64,000 bases of DNA from Sycobia sp. Sy_11 (GCA_018907035.1 JACCIC010000221.1:383501-447500), one strand, 5' to 3'. Positions 11,701 through 23,177 are shown, counted from the stretch's first letter. Program-made: numbers and translations. The notes: generated by a model from the letters alone, not told the origin.

Positions 11701-13050
11701 ATCACGGAGCCGGTGAATGGGAAAAAGAAAAATTACGAAAAAGAACCTGCCTGTCGTAAAGCCACGCGAGGTTAGGGACGTCGGAGACTTTATTGCCCGC
11801 AAATGCGAAGTGAGTGAACAGGTATATATCCATGAAAGTGGATGGGGCGCAAAAATAAGCGGGCGATCGAAGGAAAACGAGAAAAATAAAGCGCTTGACT
11901 TGCGACGCCGACGTGTCTCATTCGACCAAAAAATACAGCAGCTCCCAAGACAGTTGGTACGTTTCCGTATGAACACATGCAAATATATATGTGTGTGTGT
12001 GTGTGTGTCTGTGTGTGTCTGTGTGTGTCTGTGTGTACAGGCGCGCGACTACTTCTGTCCATAGCCTCGGTCGCGCGCGGGAGGGGGGGGGCGAGCGAGA
12101 TCGCTCCCGGCGCGTAACCGATAAAACGGAAGGAGGACGCGGAATAAACGCTCCCTTTCTCCCGTATGCCCGATGGACTATATATAGAGAAAGTAAGAGG
12201 GTGAGCGCGAGGGAGAGCGAGGGGGGGGAGGGCGAGTGGCTCGGGAGAGCGAATCGATAGCACCGAGAAAGACATTGTCGGTGACCCGGGAAGATAAAGG
12301 CGGGCGGGTGGCGGTCGGATGGGAAAAAAAAGGAAGGCAGCATCGAGCGCCGCTACGTACGACGCGTCTCCCATTTGTCCTCCTTATTTACACTCCCCAC
12401 CGGATGTGCTCGTTCCGAGCGCGTCCAGGCGCCTCGGGCAGGTCCGCGGGAGAGGGAGAGCGTTCCCATCGCGGGTCTTTCGATCCGAGGGGGGAGGGGG
12501 GGAATTTCATTTGTTGAAAATATCAACTTCATCAGTTGCGACCCCCCCCCCTTGGTTATTCGGTGATCGGATGCGTGGTTCTGTACTGGTTTTTACTTGT
12601 CGGCCAATGATCGTCGTTTCTCCCTTGCGGCAGGAAATTCAGATACTTTTTCTACCCGAATCGCAACCGAGAGCCATCGTATCAACCTCCAACGTACAAC
12701 GTTGTTATTACACGACTGGACAGCGACGCGTTATCTTCCAAGTTGAATTGTCGAGGTCGAGTTATTGCCTCGCGATTCCCAGACGAGAGCGACGCGATAG
12801 ATAAAGCGGCCGTGTGAACGAGAGCTTTACGCGAGGCCTCGCAATAATTCTTTTAATTCTCCTTTCAACGTTATTGCTTCCTACGCTCTGTCGGGGTCGG
12901 CGAATATGAGGGGCGCGCCTTTGCGAACCGTTCGTATGGGACGCGTCGATGGGGAAGGGGTAGGAAACGTAGATGGTCGGCGATAGTGGAGCAGAAAGGG
13001 GAATTTTCTTAAACGTATTTGCACCGTTCGTCGGGCAATCCAATTATTGT
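11700..13050. other. CpG-rich segment, no gene recognised
   Basis: A GC-rich, CG-rich stretch in which frames overlap on both strands (for example 11717-12064 plus, 11790-12374 minus, 12319-12804 plus). Simultaneous openness and S/R/P-rich translations argue for composition rather than coding. It includes G7-G8 runs. It could be a regulatory island, but nothing more specific is visible. Confidence 0.5.
11990..12036. repeat. (GT)n array with a decamer substructure
   Basis: A GT array in which the unit GTGTGTGTCT is repeated three times exactly at 12001-12030, a higher-order repeat within the dinucleotide array. Confidence 0.95.
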
Positions 13051-13436
13051 TCTGTCGAAGAAAAAAACCGTCGAGGTCATTTCATTCAAAATAGTTTCAT
13101 TTTACCTTATTTATACCTCCAGGAATAAAGCTATAGTTGTTCCTTTCTCCGATACTTTTTCCGCTTTACGTTATCGAAGAAAAAATTTCATCAAATCTAT
13201 TCTTAGCCCTACAAGTCTTATAAACAAGAAAAGAAATTTAAATTGATTACATATCAGATTGATAGATTCATCAATATTTCGTACTTTATGAAAATTAAAA
13301 TGAGACAACTGAGAAGTCGACGATCTATTTCAATTAGTTTCTATTATGCAATTGTGTGAGTGAGGGCCCTGTGTACGGCTGAGTTGTAATTAGCTTTTAG
13401 ATCTCGTGTGCTTTGATATTTGCGCTTATCACCTTA

Positions 13437-13438
<2 letters not shown>

Positions 13439-13530
<92 letters not shown>
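13439..13530. repeat. Compound (CA)n(AT)n microsatellite
   Basis: A CA array passes through CAGACA into AT repeats with one TGTA interruption. Confidence 0.95.
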
Positions 13531-13532
<2 letters not shown>

Positions 13533-14646
13533 CATCAGAAAGTATATAATTTAGATAATCTGAATAAGTATTGTATATTCTGTGAGCCGCTCGTATGATG
13601 TTGATCAGAGTTAAACTGACAGTATAGTTCTATTATACATCATTCGACCGTTACTCGAGTTTTAATATGAATTCATTGACTGACAAACATTCTGCGTACC
13701 GCAAACTTTTTCTAAAAAAATAAAAAAAAAAAAAAATTTTTTTCGTACAATCAAAGGACAATACGACGCGACACCGCAAGTGCAAGAGCATTGTTCGGTT
13801 TATTTGACGTTATTTGACGCTCTCAAACGTGCTCTCTATACTTTGTTCTCCCCCTCCCCCCTACTTGTTATAACCGTTTTCGAGCGTGGCTTCATACTCG
13901 TTGCGTAGCGGGACTTCGTTTACTGACGGACTTTTGAAGGTTCTCCGCTGAAAATGCTTAAATAACTCCTCCCGCCCCGCCGCGAAATCAATTTTCATTA
14001 TGAGCTTGGATGCTTATTACGCTCGAGGTGTCAATAGACACGCAGACCGTTAGTCTATTACTCATTTTTACCAGCTACTTTTTTTTTTAGCCAATATCTA
14101 AGATTTAACAGTACGTTAGTGTTAGTAGTAACTTTGATTTTTTTTATAATTTATAATGTGCATTTATTTTTTTTTTTATTTTAAAATTAACACACTTAAT
14201 GATATCGAGTCCAACGATGAAAGAACAATTTGTTAAATTTAGTTGCGTTATTTTTATGTTAATTATTGATCAGTTTACGAGATAACGTGCTCGTCAGATT
14301 TTTTATCTATGTAAATGATTTATTTGTAAAGCAATTTGTCAGGCTAAACACAAAAACATTTACTTAATTTCGTCAAATGCATTTATGACATTGATACTAT
14401 TTCCTAACGTGTACGTGAATTATATAGGAACAGAGGTGTAGAACGCTGATTTAAATTTTCTATGGCTATTCTATCGCAATATTCTGCTGCACAATCATTA
14501 AAATGAATTCGATGTCTCTATTGACGTCTTTATTGCATACTTGCTTTCAAAAAATAATGATGTATTTACTCATTTCTTTATTTCTATATGTTTTATTTCA
14601 ATTTCTATATGTTCATTGGAGATAAACTAAGGCTGGTCGAAAATTA

Positions 14647-14687
14647 TATATCTTCTAGCAACTTTAAATTTATTTTTAGAAGATATA
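14647..14687. repeat. Inverted repeat, 11-bp arms
   Basis: TATATCTTCTA at 14647-14657 is the exact reverse complement of TAGAAGATATA at 14677-14687, with a 19-nt spacer. Confidence 0.7.
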
Positions 14688-15162
14688 ATCCTGTTTGGGA
14701 TTAGATTTATTTTAAATCAAACGAATTTTGTGTCATATTTTTGGAAACATCATGAATTCGAGCATTGTCGCACCCGCGAAGTAAAGTTCGGTGTTTGAAG
14801 ATAATAAACAAGCTGATGCGTTTACCGTTTGATCCTACGACTGCTTAATACGTATGCACGCTATTCTTAACAATTTTTCTCAAGCTATCTAATATCTTAC
14901 CATTAAGTTACGTTAATAATTTCTTAATATTCTTACACATGTTACAATACGTATAGATCACAATAACGTTACATCCACTTCTATATATCACTGTGGCATC
15001 GTATAGTTGGATTTTTGAATAGCAAATAGAGCCAGACTGATTTTTGATTTCCATTATTTCCAATGTCGAACCGATAAAATAATTGCTTTATTAACGGTGT
15101 GAATATAAAATTATTTTTATAAAACGTATAAGTTTGACAAGGCCGAAGTCAAATAGAATATG

Positions 15163-15163
<1 letters not shown>

Positions 15164-15197
<34 letters not shown>
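15164..15197. repeat. (AT)n microsatellite
   Basis: Pure AT array about 100 bp left of the mariner relic. Confidence 0.95.
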
Positions 15198-15200
<3 letters not shown>

Positions 15201-15297
15201 TCTCGGCCTGTTTAACACTGAGAACCTGTAACTCCGTCATCGTAATACCGTAATAGTAGATCCCTACTCTCTTGATTGAGACCTTGACGACCCTCGT

Positions 15298-16129
15298 ACG
15301 AAAACTTTTTCGCCAGCTGTTTAGTGTTTTGTAACGCGCGAGTAGTGCATGTCACGAAAATGGAACAGAGAAATTTAAAGCAAAGGTGCGCGATTACGTC
15401 TCGAGCAGTTTGAAAGTGATCCTCCTCCTGATCGAGTTATTACTGGTGATGAAAGTTGGCTCTTTCAATATGACCCCAAAGCTAAACGACAAAGCCAACA
15501 GTGGCTGGCCTCTGGAGCGCCAAGGCCAATGAAGGCGAGAATGAGCAAGTCCAAAGTGAAAAACATGTTCATTTGCTTCTTCAACGGCAAAAAGGTGGTT
15601 CACAAAGAGTTTGTACCACCTGGACAATCCGTAAGTCAAGTATTCTACCTGAAATGTGCTCGAAAAATTAGGAAAAAGGGTGCTCAGAGTGCGTCTAGAG
15701 ATCGCGAAGACTTGGGTTCTGCGTCACTACAATGCTCCCTCAGTGCGTCCAGTGCCTCTCACTTTTTGGCGTCTAAAGGTATCGCAACGTTACTGCAACC
15801 ACCCTATTTATCGGATATGTCACCCTGCAACTTTTTCCTATTCCCTCGTTGGAACAAATTCGTCAATGGTCGACATTTTAACTCCGTTGAAGACATCCAA
15901 GAATCTGTGACGAGTGTAGTCGGAGAGGTCCCCCAAGAAGGGTTCCAGAATTATTACGAAAACTGGAAAACTCGCTGGAATAAGCGTGTAAATGCGGGTA
16001 TGGACTAATTTGAAGGGCATCGTAGTGATGTACCTTAATTTTTAAATATACTCGATTTTTTAATTTTGTCACATTACTTAATTTCGTGATACGTTAGTAA
16101 CGGGCCCAAAATTACGATCCGCCCTCGTA
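15298..16129 (+). mobile_element. Internally deleted mariner (Tc1/mariner) element
   Basis: The element holds a recognisable mariner transposase relic followed by a short 3' untranslated region and a terminal-repeat-like end. Read inward from the right it starts TACGAGGGCGGATCGTAATT, ending in the TA target typical of the superfamily, at 16129. The matching left terminal repeat is not clear. CCCTCGTA does occur at 15291-15298, but in direct rather than inverted orientation to the same octamer at 16122-16129, so the left end may be missing, and the left boundary given is approximate. At about 0.83 kb it is shorter than the usual 1.3 kb because of an internal deletion. It cannot make active transposase. 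Confidence 0.85.
15360..16038 (+). pseudogene. Mariner transposase relic, catalytic half
   Basis: A start at 15360 (MEQRNLK) resembles the usual mariner N-terminus. After about nine residues the sequence jumps, out of frame, to the catalytic half (frame resumes by about 15388), so the helix-turn-helix DNA-binding region, roughly 140 codons, is missing. The catalytic half keeps TGDESW (first catalytic Asp at 15448-15450), FVPPGQ and LLQPPY. A frameshift follows the codons for FYLK near 15654, and frame is regained near 15770. The second catalytic Asp, normally in HDNAP, is Tyr (HYNAPS, codon at 15728-15730). The third, normally in PCDFF, is Asn (PCNFF, codon at 15829-15831). The spacing corresponds to D34D after allowing for a 4-nt loss, which places it in mariner rather than Tc1. 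A TAA at 16006-16008 stands where the usual tyrosine before FEG would be, and FEGH follows it. The family assignment is firm; I cannot name the subfamily. Confidence 0.92.
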
Positions 16130-16155
16130 TTTCGAACGCTCGAATACATCTTTAA

Positions 16156-16187
<32 letters not shown>

Positions 16188-16194
16188 CTATCTA
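16156..16194. repeat. (CT)n(CTAT)n microsatellite
   Basis: A CT array changing into CTAT tetranucleotides, starting 27 bp to the right of the mariner end. Confidence 0.95.
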
Positions 16195-16199
16195 ACTCG

Positions 16200-16950
16200 C
16201 TCTTTGTCGGAGACATTTTTATGCATGTACAGTATACATAGAATTCCGTGCGCGTGTGTATATGTATATGCTCGGGCGCTTCGCGCAATTGCGGTCGGAG
16301 AGGTGCTCGCGCAGAATTTACGTAATTGCCACCCGAGAGCGGGATTATTGACATTTTCGCCCTATACGCTAGCCTCGCTGTAATGGCTGCAATGCGCGCG
16401 CGCCCGCGTCTCGGTCACAGTTCCTTTGCTTCCCCGCTAAAGGATAAAAAGTAGGTGGGCGTGTGAGGTGGGGGGGGGGGGAGTGTCGGACGGCGAGCTC
16501 GGCCGCGTAATTGTTACGGTTAATGCTCAGAAATGGGCGCAGCGAATTTTCGCCCGTTCGGACGGGGACGTTTTTACCGCGAGTTCCCACCTTTCCCTCC
16601 TTCTCGTTCATTGCCTTTCTTTGTTTTTCTTCCTCCCGCATCCCACTCGGGCGCGCGCGCGCAACGGGGCAAATTAGCGATCCGTACGGTTACTACTTCG
16701 CCACGGCATGACAATTGCGCGACACTTTTATGAAGTCCGTGGTCCGGACCGGGGGGGGGGAGCTGGGAATCGCATTATTCACGTCGCGATTAATTGGATT
16801 TGCGGTTTCATTCGCGGGCCTGTACTATTGCGCTCGCGGCCGGGCAATTAATCCGGTGTCGCTCGTGGAACAGGGCCGGTATTTAATTTTGGCCGTACGC
16901 ACGGACTACTGGCCCGGGGGACGAAAATTTAGACTGAATTTCCGTTAAAA
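16200..16950. other. CpG-rich segment, no gene recognised
   Basis: It has GC-rich sequence with CG-alternating runs (16392-16403, 16650-16662) and a run of about 12 G near 16470. Frames of 60-90 codons overlap on both strands and none resembles a known protein. Confidence 0.5.
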
Positions 16951-17175
16951 TTATTTTGTTGGTAACGATAGTCTCGTTGTTATTCTTGTAAACGTACTTT
17001 GTATTTACGGCGCTTTTAGTTTATCGTATCGACTGTTAGAAATTCAGACAACTTAGTGGATGTTTCGAAACAGACTTGCCGGATGCTTTTTAAGAATATT
17101 ATTGAAGTCTATGATTTTCAATGTATCGAAAGCATAATTGTGTAATTTAAAATGTAAAAGGTTAGAAGTAGTTAA

Positions 17176-17238
<63 letters not shown>

Positions 17239-17550
17239 GTATGTACGTTTCGTCTTAATTTGATTCTACTTCAAAAGGAATTTTGGATATGTTTTTTATT
17301 ACACAAATTCATTTTTTTCTTGACAATTATTTATTTTAAATTTCGATTAAAAACAATAGAATTATATAATACTTTTGAGAAAAACGTATCAGAGACAATG
17401 AGACGAGCAAGGTCTTATGTTTTGTTACTTTTAGTGCTGTAAGCTTATAAAAAGAGGGTACGAATGTAGTAATAATAAAACGAGCTTAATTTTCAATTAT
17501 TTAAAAATTCGTTTCAAAGAGACTTAAAAATACGCTTGTTTTTCTGCAAA
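16950..17550. other. AT-rich non-coding stretch
   Basis: It holds one long AT array and otherwise unremarkable sequence. Confidence 0.6.
17178..17232. repeat. (AT)n microsatellite
   Basis: Pure AT array; it creates the IY-rich start of an apparent 88-codon frame, which is not a gene. Confidence 0.95.
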
Positions 17551-18460
17551 TCACATTTTCCGTATTCCACGGTCGACAAGTCTTGGAAACATTCCGCGAC
17601 AGCGCCTCGTCCACTCTTCACTCTCGGTTGGAAAAAGCAGAAAGAGCATCAATTAACAATTCTATTTTGGCGGTGAAGAATTTTTCATAAGATGCGAGGA
17701 ACAAATCCCCGCGCTCGTGAAACCGACCCGAGCGCCACCGGGGCCCGCTGGGGCGGAATTTTCTCGCGTCTTGCTTTATGCAAATATCCAGGGCGAATGA
17801 ACTTTAGCGCAATATAGCCCTACGAAAGATATATATATATATATATATTGTTTTTGCGCTCTTACCTTTTTCATCTCCGTTAACATAAAGAGGGGGGAGG
17901 AAGGTTTGCGACAGTGGTGCCACGCGAGAATGGCAATGGTGCGTCTTCTGCCGTTACGGCGAGGATGGAAAATAAATTTTCCTTTGACCTCGCCCTCGAG
18001 TCGGCTTTGCCGGTTGAGGGCGCCGTGGGGGCAGGGGCGAGAGCTCAATTTTCGCCCCCCCCCCGCTTCCATTCGACGCGAGCGATCCTTTGTCACTCGG
18101 ACGCGCCTCAAAGCGGCATCGCGAAGGATCTCGAGGCTCGCTCTTTGCAGCGGCGCGCGACAAGGTTTACATTTACAAAGGTTGTGAATGGGGCGGGAAG
18201 GGGTTGGAGGGCAGCTTGGTAGCGGTAACGGCAGCGGTGCTTTAATCGCGGATTGCGGGTGTATTAAAATCGCGCCGCGGGCGACGGAGAGGCGCTATCT
18301 GTGGGCAGGCAGCTCATTTTCGAAAATTGGAACGCGATGTTGGCCATTTCTTCGAATTGGTGCTTAAGACTTGTGTGAAAGTGCGTAAGTTTCGTGGGAA
18401 AGCGTGCTTTTCAGCAGAAACGATTCGGCGCAAATGATATTCAGTGCAAATGCGGTTGCA
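17550..18460. other. CpG-rich segment, no gene recognised
   Basis: A GC-rich block with a short AT array at 17829-17849. It ends in a region containing GTAAGT at 18383-18388, which could be a splice donor. Frames overlap on both strands. No protein similarity is apparent. Confidence 0.45.
17829..17849. repeat. (AT)n microsatellite
   Basis: Short pure AT array. Confidence 0.95.
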
Positions 18461-19740
18461 GGGCTGTGTTAAATTTTGGGCGACAAGTAAAGTTTATAAT
18501 TAAGAGCAGTACAGCACATCAGGATACACGTGATTTAAGCAATCTATTATTTTACAGTGAGTAGTCAAACAGCGTAATTACTTAAATCCTTAATAGTTCT
18601 CAATGGATAAGGTTGCTTAAATCCCAGTTATCATGTACCAGTTTAGAATTTCTGTGATATAAGGCGACCAAATTAAATATAATCTTAATGTAATATTAAG
18701 AACTTTTAATATTATCACTACTCTCACGTGACGGATTTTATTAATCCACGAGGAAACGCTTCGACTCGTGAGAGAAAAAGAAATAAAAAATGATTTTTAA
18801 GTATTCTATAAATACAAGTTTTTTTAAGTGTTATATATTATTTATAATAATTGCTTTAAACTAAATTAATTACAATCTTATTGGACAGTCGAAATTAAAT
18901 GCATCATAAAAAATTTGTCAAAAAAAAAATAAATAAATGTCTATTGAAACAGTGTTATGATGCGCTTTATTTGCTTGATATAATTCGTTATTGAAGGTTT
19001 AAAAAAGTTATTTAATTGATTTTAATACATATTTAATTCACAAGTATTTGTATAAATATTTGTTTGAATTGAACGTGGAATTTTGATAAATTCTTTTTTA
19101 GATGAATTATAATTAGTTCTATCTTTCGAAATTGCCAATTATATTTGCTAATTGACCCAAAATGCAACGAAAACATTTGTGTACAAAATATATTTCGATA
19201 AATGATAATATTTATTCAGAAAAAAATTAAAACAAGTTAAGAGCTTTGCCATGTTTCGCTGCCAATTGAAATTAACTTATCAATAGTTCATCCATTCATA
19301 CAAGCATCTATGCTACTTCTTAGTATATGGTTTGTTTCCGATATATATGGAGATTTACTTATTTATCTTCTCATTATTATATTTAAATAGCCTTTACACA
19401 GTAACATCGGTAATCAACAATCGTTATTCACAAGTCCGTCACTCAAGTAAATCCATTATTACATCGCGAAATAATGAACTCACTTATGTCACGGAGAAGC
19501 GTTTGGCTAAGTGCTGATATGAATAAATATTCTATAACAAATAAATTAATAATACTGCATGCGAATATTGCACAAATTATAATATTATCAATATATTATG
19601 AAAATTTACCTTCAGCGTTGAAACTATAGCGCATTAAAACGGACCTTGCACGGAAAATGGTAATTATACAAATTATATTTACAAATTTATAATGCCAGGG
19701 TAAACGAATTATTATCGAGTTTCGCGAAGAAATTAAAATA
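18460..19740. other. AT-rich non-coding stretch
   Basis: No gene-like frame. There is a weak stem-loop with 8-bp arms (CTCTCACG at 18721-18728 and CGTGAGAG at 18767-18774). Confidence 0.6.
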
Positions 19741-20155
19741 ACGAATTATAGTACAAGTGGGGTCGCGCCCCCGCCAAATCTGAGAAATAATAAAGCGCTC
19801 GGCCGCATTAATCTGACCGGCCTCGGCGCTAAGTGCGGAAACCCGAGAGCTCTCGCGCGAATAATCTTCTTTAAAATTCGCGCGGAGATCATCAAGTGCA
19901 GCTTGAGTCTCTTCTCCCATTCCCACTCCTCCTCCCCCCCCTTACCCCTTTCCCCTCTCGTGAAAGCGCCTCGCGGAGCGCAGCAGCTCGCGGCTGCGGC
20001 GGCGATCCCCGTTCCGCGCATCCCCGCGTCCCGCATTAAACTTTCCCCAAGAGTCAAATTGCGAAACAGTTGGAGCGAAGGCAGCGGCGTCGACGGGGGG
20101 CGAAACTAACGCGGCAGCGATTTGTCAGAACGAGACCGTCGTGTCGGGGCGCTCG
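19740..20155 (+). promoter_or_regulatory. CpG-rich island, candidate first exon ending in a strong donor
   Basis: A CG-rich segment runs up to CTCG|GTAAGTATG, with the intron GT at 20156-20157. GTAAGTA is a very good match to the metazoan donor consensus. The upstream sequence is stop-poor in several frames but shows no protein I recognise, and the frame open from 19903 ends in a stop at 20109 before the donor. That fits an untranslated first exon. The 5' boundary is unknown, and no TATA box is evident. A chance donor is the alternative. Confidence 0.35.
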
Positions 20156-21300
20156 GTAAGTATGGCCGGGGACACTCGTGACCGAGCGATTTTTGTCTCT
20201 CTCCCTCACTCTCGAGCATCGCCCTCATTTCTCGCTCGTCGGGAAAATCGGACGAGAGTTAAGAATGACGCCAGAGCGAGTGAAACGAGTCGGCGCGCGG
20301 TCGGCCGTACTGTGCTCCCGGCTATATCGTTCGACGTAACGCGAGCGAGGGGAGTGGATAAAAAAACAGGGACGGCTGTTGGGGCGAATCGATGGACGCT
20401 GTCCACTGGAAAGAAATTTGCGTCCAGAGGCTGCAGTTTATTTGGTAGCCAAATGTCCTGGAAAGAAGCGGGAAAGACGAATGAGCCAAAGAGTAACGAC
20501 AAAAAAGAAGAAAATAAATAAATAAACGGTGGACACGCGCACGGGAATTAGGCGGGGTGGGGCGGGGGCGGGGGTAAAAAAATTGGATCCCCCCCTGCTC
20601 GGACTTTTAGATATTTTAGCTTTCCTCTTACCTTTAAAACGAGGGTGAGAGAAGAGCAGCATTTCGGATGTGCCACTACGTCCCGGATTAAATCCTTCTT
20701 TTTTTTTATACTCCTCGCATCGGTCCACTTCCGAGTAGCGAGTGAATTCCTTTTTCTCTCTCCTCTTTTTTGTCCCCTTTTTTTCGTTGCTTTACCTTGC
20801 TTTTGGATTGTTTGGGGGCTTTAAATGAGTACGCTCGCTTCCGTTGTCTCGCGATAATTACGATTTGTACTGGAAATTGAAAGAATCGCCGATGGAGCAA
20901 TGTGTCCCTGTATTTAGAATGGCCGAGACGAGTGAAGGCCGTCGATCAAACTAGTCGACGCGGACGAAAAATCACAGCATGAGTAATTCCGGTTCTAGTT
21001 CGATACTGCACTTGTGTTTATAATATTATTTATTGGTAGCCCGAAGATTTTATATAGGTATTTTCAATTTTATTTACTTTACGTTCATCATTAGATCGTA
21101 TGCTTATATTAATTATTGGGTTTTATACAGTACGTTAAAAAATTATGCAAGAGCATTTAATTTTCACTTCTCTTTCGTAAGATTCTTTACGGTTTTGCTG
21201 AAGTTTCTATAGTTCTATTCATTTCATACAAGAATCTCTAGTACATTGGATAAATGATGAACAATCCAAGTTTATTAAATTATGAGGCAAAATGCCAATC
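20156..21300. other. Mixed-composition stretch, no gene
   Basis: The left part is still CpG-rich with a 126-codon frame (20141-20521) that reads through the donor-like site and is not recognisable. The right part is AT-rich. It contains a compact G-quadruplex motif at 20554-20574. Confidence 0.5.
20554..20574 (+). other. G-quadruplex motif with one-base loops
   Basis: Four G-runs of 4, 4, 5 and 5 are separated by single bases T, C and C. Single-base loops are known to give very stable parallel quadruplexes. No biological role is visible. Confidence 0.75.
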
Positions 21301-21728
21301 AAAATAATGAATTAAAAGAAAAAATTTTTTTTTCTCATTGCATCGAAGCACCAGAAGAGGGCCAATCGCGTTTTTAATAAACGAAGCTCTTGACGAGAAC
21401 GCGCGATAAAGCGCCGAGCAGGATAATAATCGGATCGATTGGGCGAAACAGCGATAATTGCCGATGTAGTTATAAAGGGTCACGTCGGGACGGGCAGAAA
21501 GGTTTCTCGATGCCGCGGGAGGGAGACGACGGAAGGGAGTCGTGGTGAGGGGGGGGGGCGATTGCACTCAGAACCGGGATAAGCGAGCCCCTTGACCTCG
21601 CCTCGCCCCGCGGTCTATGATCACTTGCGGCTTCGAGTGCCGAAGTGCCGCTCGACGTTTACCGTTTTGCTTCATCCGATCGCTCTCTCCCGCCCTCCCC
21701 CCCCGCCTTCCCTACAACGACGCTGGGG

Positions 21729-21893
21729 ATGCCTAAACTACTACTACTAGTGCTAGTACTAGTACCAGTACTACCGCCATCTCGGCGGGGCAACGACGCC
21801 GGCGCTCTCCGCGCCGCCGTCCCGGCAGTTTTGCCAATGGTACGCGGAGACGATTGCCACATACAACGGCTGTCCTCGAAATTCGCTTGTTAA
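21729..21893 (+). other. Short signal-peptide-like frame, probably chance
   Basis: From the ATG at 21729 the frame encodes MPKLLLLVLVLVPVLPP and then a short polar stretch with two cysteines, 54 residues in all. The hydrophobic core looks like a secretion signal, but it is encoded by the CTA/GTA repeat, which gives Leu and Val automatically. A possible donor GT lies at 21841. I do not recognise a family, and coincidence is the likelier explanation. Confidence 0.12.
21738..21774. repeat. CTA/CTAGTA imperfect repeat
   Basis: Trinucleotide CTA units grade into CTAGTA units, which are locally palindromic (ACTAGT). Confidence 0.85.
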
Positions 21894-22707
21894 GCCATTT
21901 CTTTGCCAAATTGGGTCGTTTCCATTAATGGTAATTCGATTTCCATACATAATTGTCGAGAGAAAAAATTAACGGTATTCAGCGGCTACTAACGCGATAC
22001 TTCGTTCGCGTCCTTGAAAAGGAATGGAAATTTTTTACTTCATGAGTGTTTGAATTCGCAATATTTATCGAGGGAGAATGGGTATATTTTATTATATGCT
22101 TTATTTTTGCCTTAAAATCAGTTTGCTTTTAACCTTCAAAATTAATCGAATCGAATCATGTTTTGGAAGTTGTGAAATTAACATACACGACTAATTTTAC
22201 CAAGTCGATTTCTTTTAAATCATACATTGGAAGCTATAACATGGTTCGGATATTCCGATTACAATTAAGTTCGTCCCTTGGACAAAATTATGCGCGCAAA
22301 TCGTGATTATTACAAAAAAAAAAGTCGAACGGGCAAATGACTCGGCTCTTACACGCCGTATGAATTTGACGCAGTTTGCCAGAGCTCTTTTATTAATCCA
22401 TTTTTATTCGCCAAATTGCGCGTATCAAGTTATCAATTATTTTTCAGAAATTCCGCGTACTCGTATTATATGAATAATTCTCTTGGCTCTACGCGCGGAT
22501 GCGCGGGTCGGGTTGTGGACGGGGATGAGGGGGTCAATCGAATTATAAATTCTTTATAAGCTAGCATTATTCAAAATTGAACTGGCGAAAATCAATTGTT
22601 TGGAAATGAGTTATCAAAACGATGTCGCTGGCAAGAGGGGAGGGGGGAGGACGAGGTAAATTTTAGTTAAAATTTCGCCGCGGGATAACTGCCGCAGTTG
22701 CAAAGCT

Positions 22708-22730
22708 GAAATATTATAATATAATATTTC
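22708..22730. repeat. 23-bp palindrome
   Basis: GAAATATTATA and its exact reverse complement TATAATATTTC flank one central A. Confidence 0.85.
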
Positions 22731-23177
22731 TTTATTATAACAATAATAAGGAAATCTTTGTACGGTATGCATGTTAAATTTCATTCATTGAAATTCATTC
22801 AGCCTCGGCTTTGTATTCGATTATTGTTTATTCGTTGCGAAATTTTTCATTCGATTAAAGGAATTTTGTCTAATAATTTTATCTTTGTATATAGAATTTA
22901 TTTGTTAAGTGCTGGAATTCATTAGTAGTATTTGTTTAATGACGAAGTATTGTTTATTTCGCGTGAGAATTAAAAAAAAAAAAACTTTCTATATCTTTCG
23001 ACCGTCTTTCGGGTAGTCGATAGATTTTGACGAATCAATTTATTCATTACAATTTCTAGTCGTATCAGCCAACTTTAACCCCAGCAAATAAAGAACACTT
23101 AGTTAGCGGGACCACTTCCATGACCTTTTTATTTTACATTTTGTATCGCCATAATCGACAGTCTTTTCGCCACAGAA

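Larger units (their letters stand above)
13050..15290. other. AT-rich non-coding stretch
   Basis: No gene is recognised. It holds a compound CA/AT array, an A/T-rich run near 13715-13742, an 11-bp-arm stem-loop at 14647-14687, and an AT array just left of the mariner relic. Confidence 0.6.
21300..21900. other. CpG-rich segment with CTA repeat
   Basis: A GC-rich block containing a G9 run and a CTA/CTAGTA-type repeat at 21738-21774. The only frame of interest is a short plus-strand one starting at 21729, listed separately. Confidence 0.5.

Noticed and set aside
11790..12374. 194-codon minus frame
   Set aside because: Runs through the GT array (HTHTHT) and CpG-rich sequence, and is overlapped by equally open plus frames.
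18721..18774. Stem-loop with 8-bp arms
   Set aside because: Short arms with a 38-nt loop in AT-rich DNA are expected by chance.
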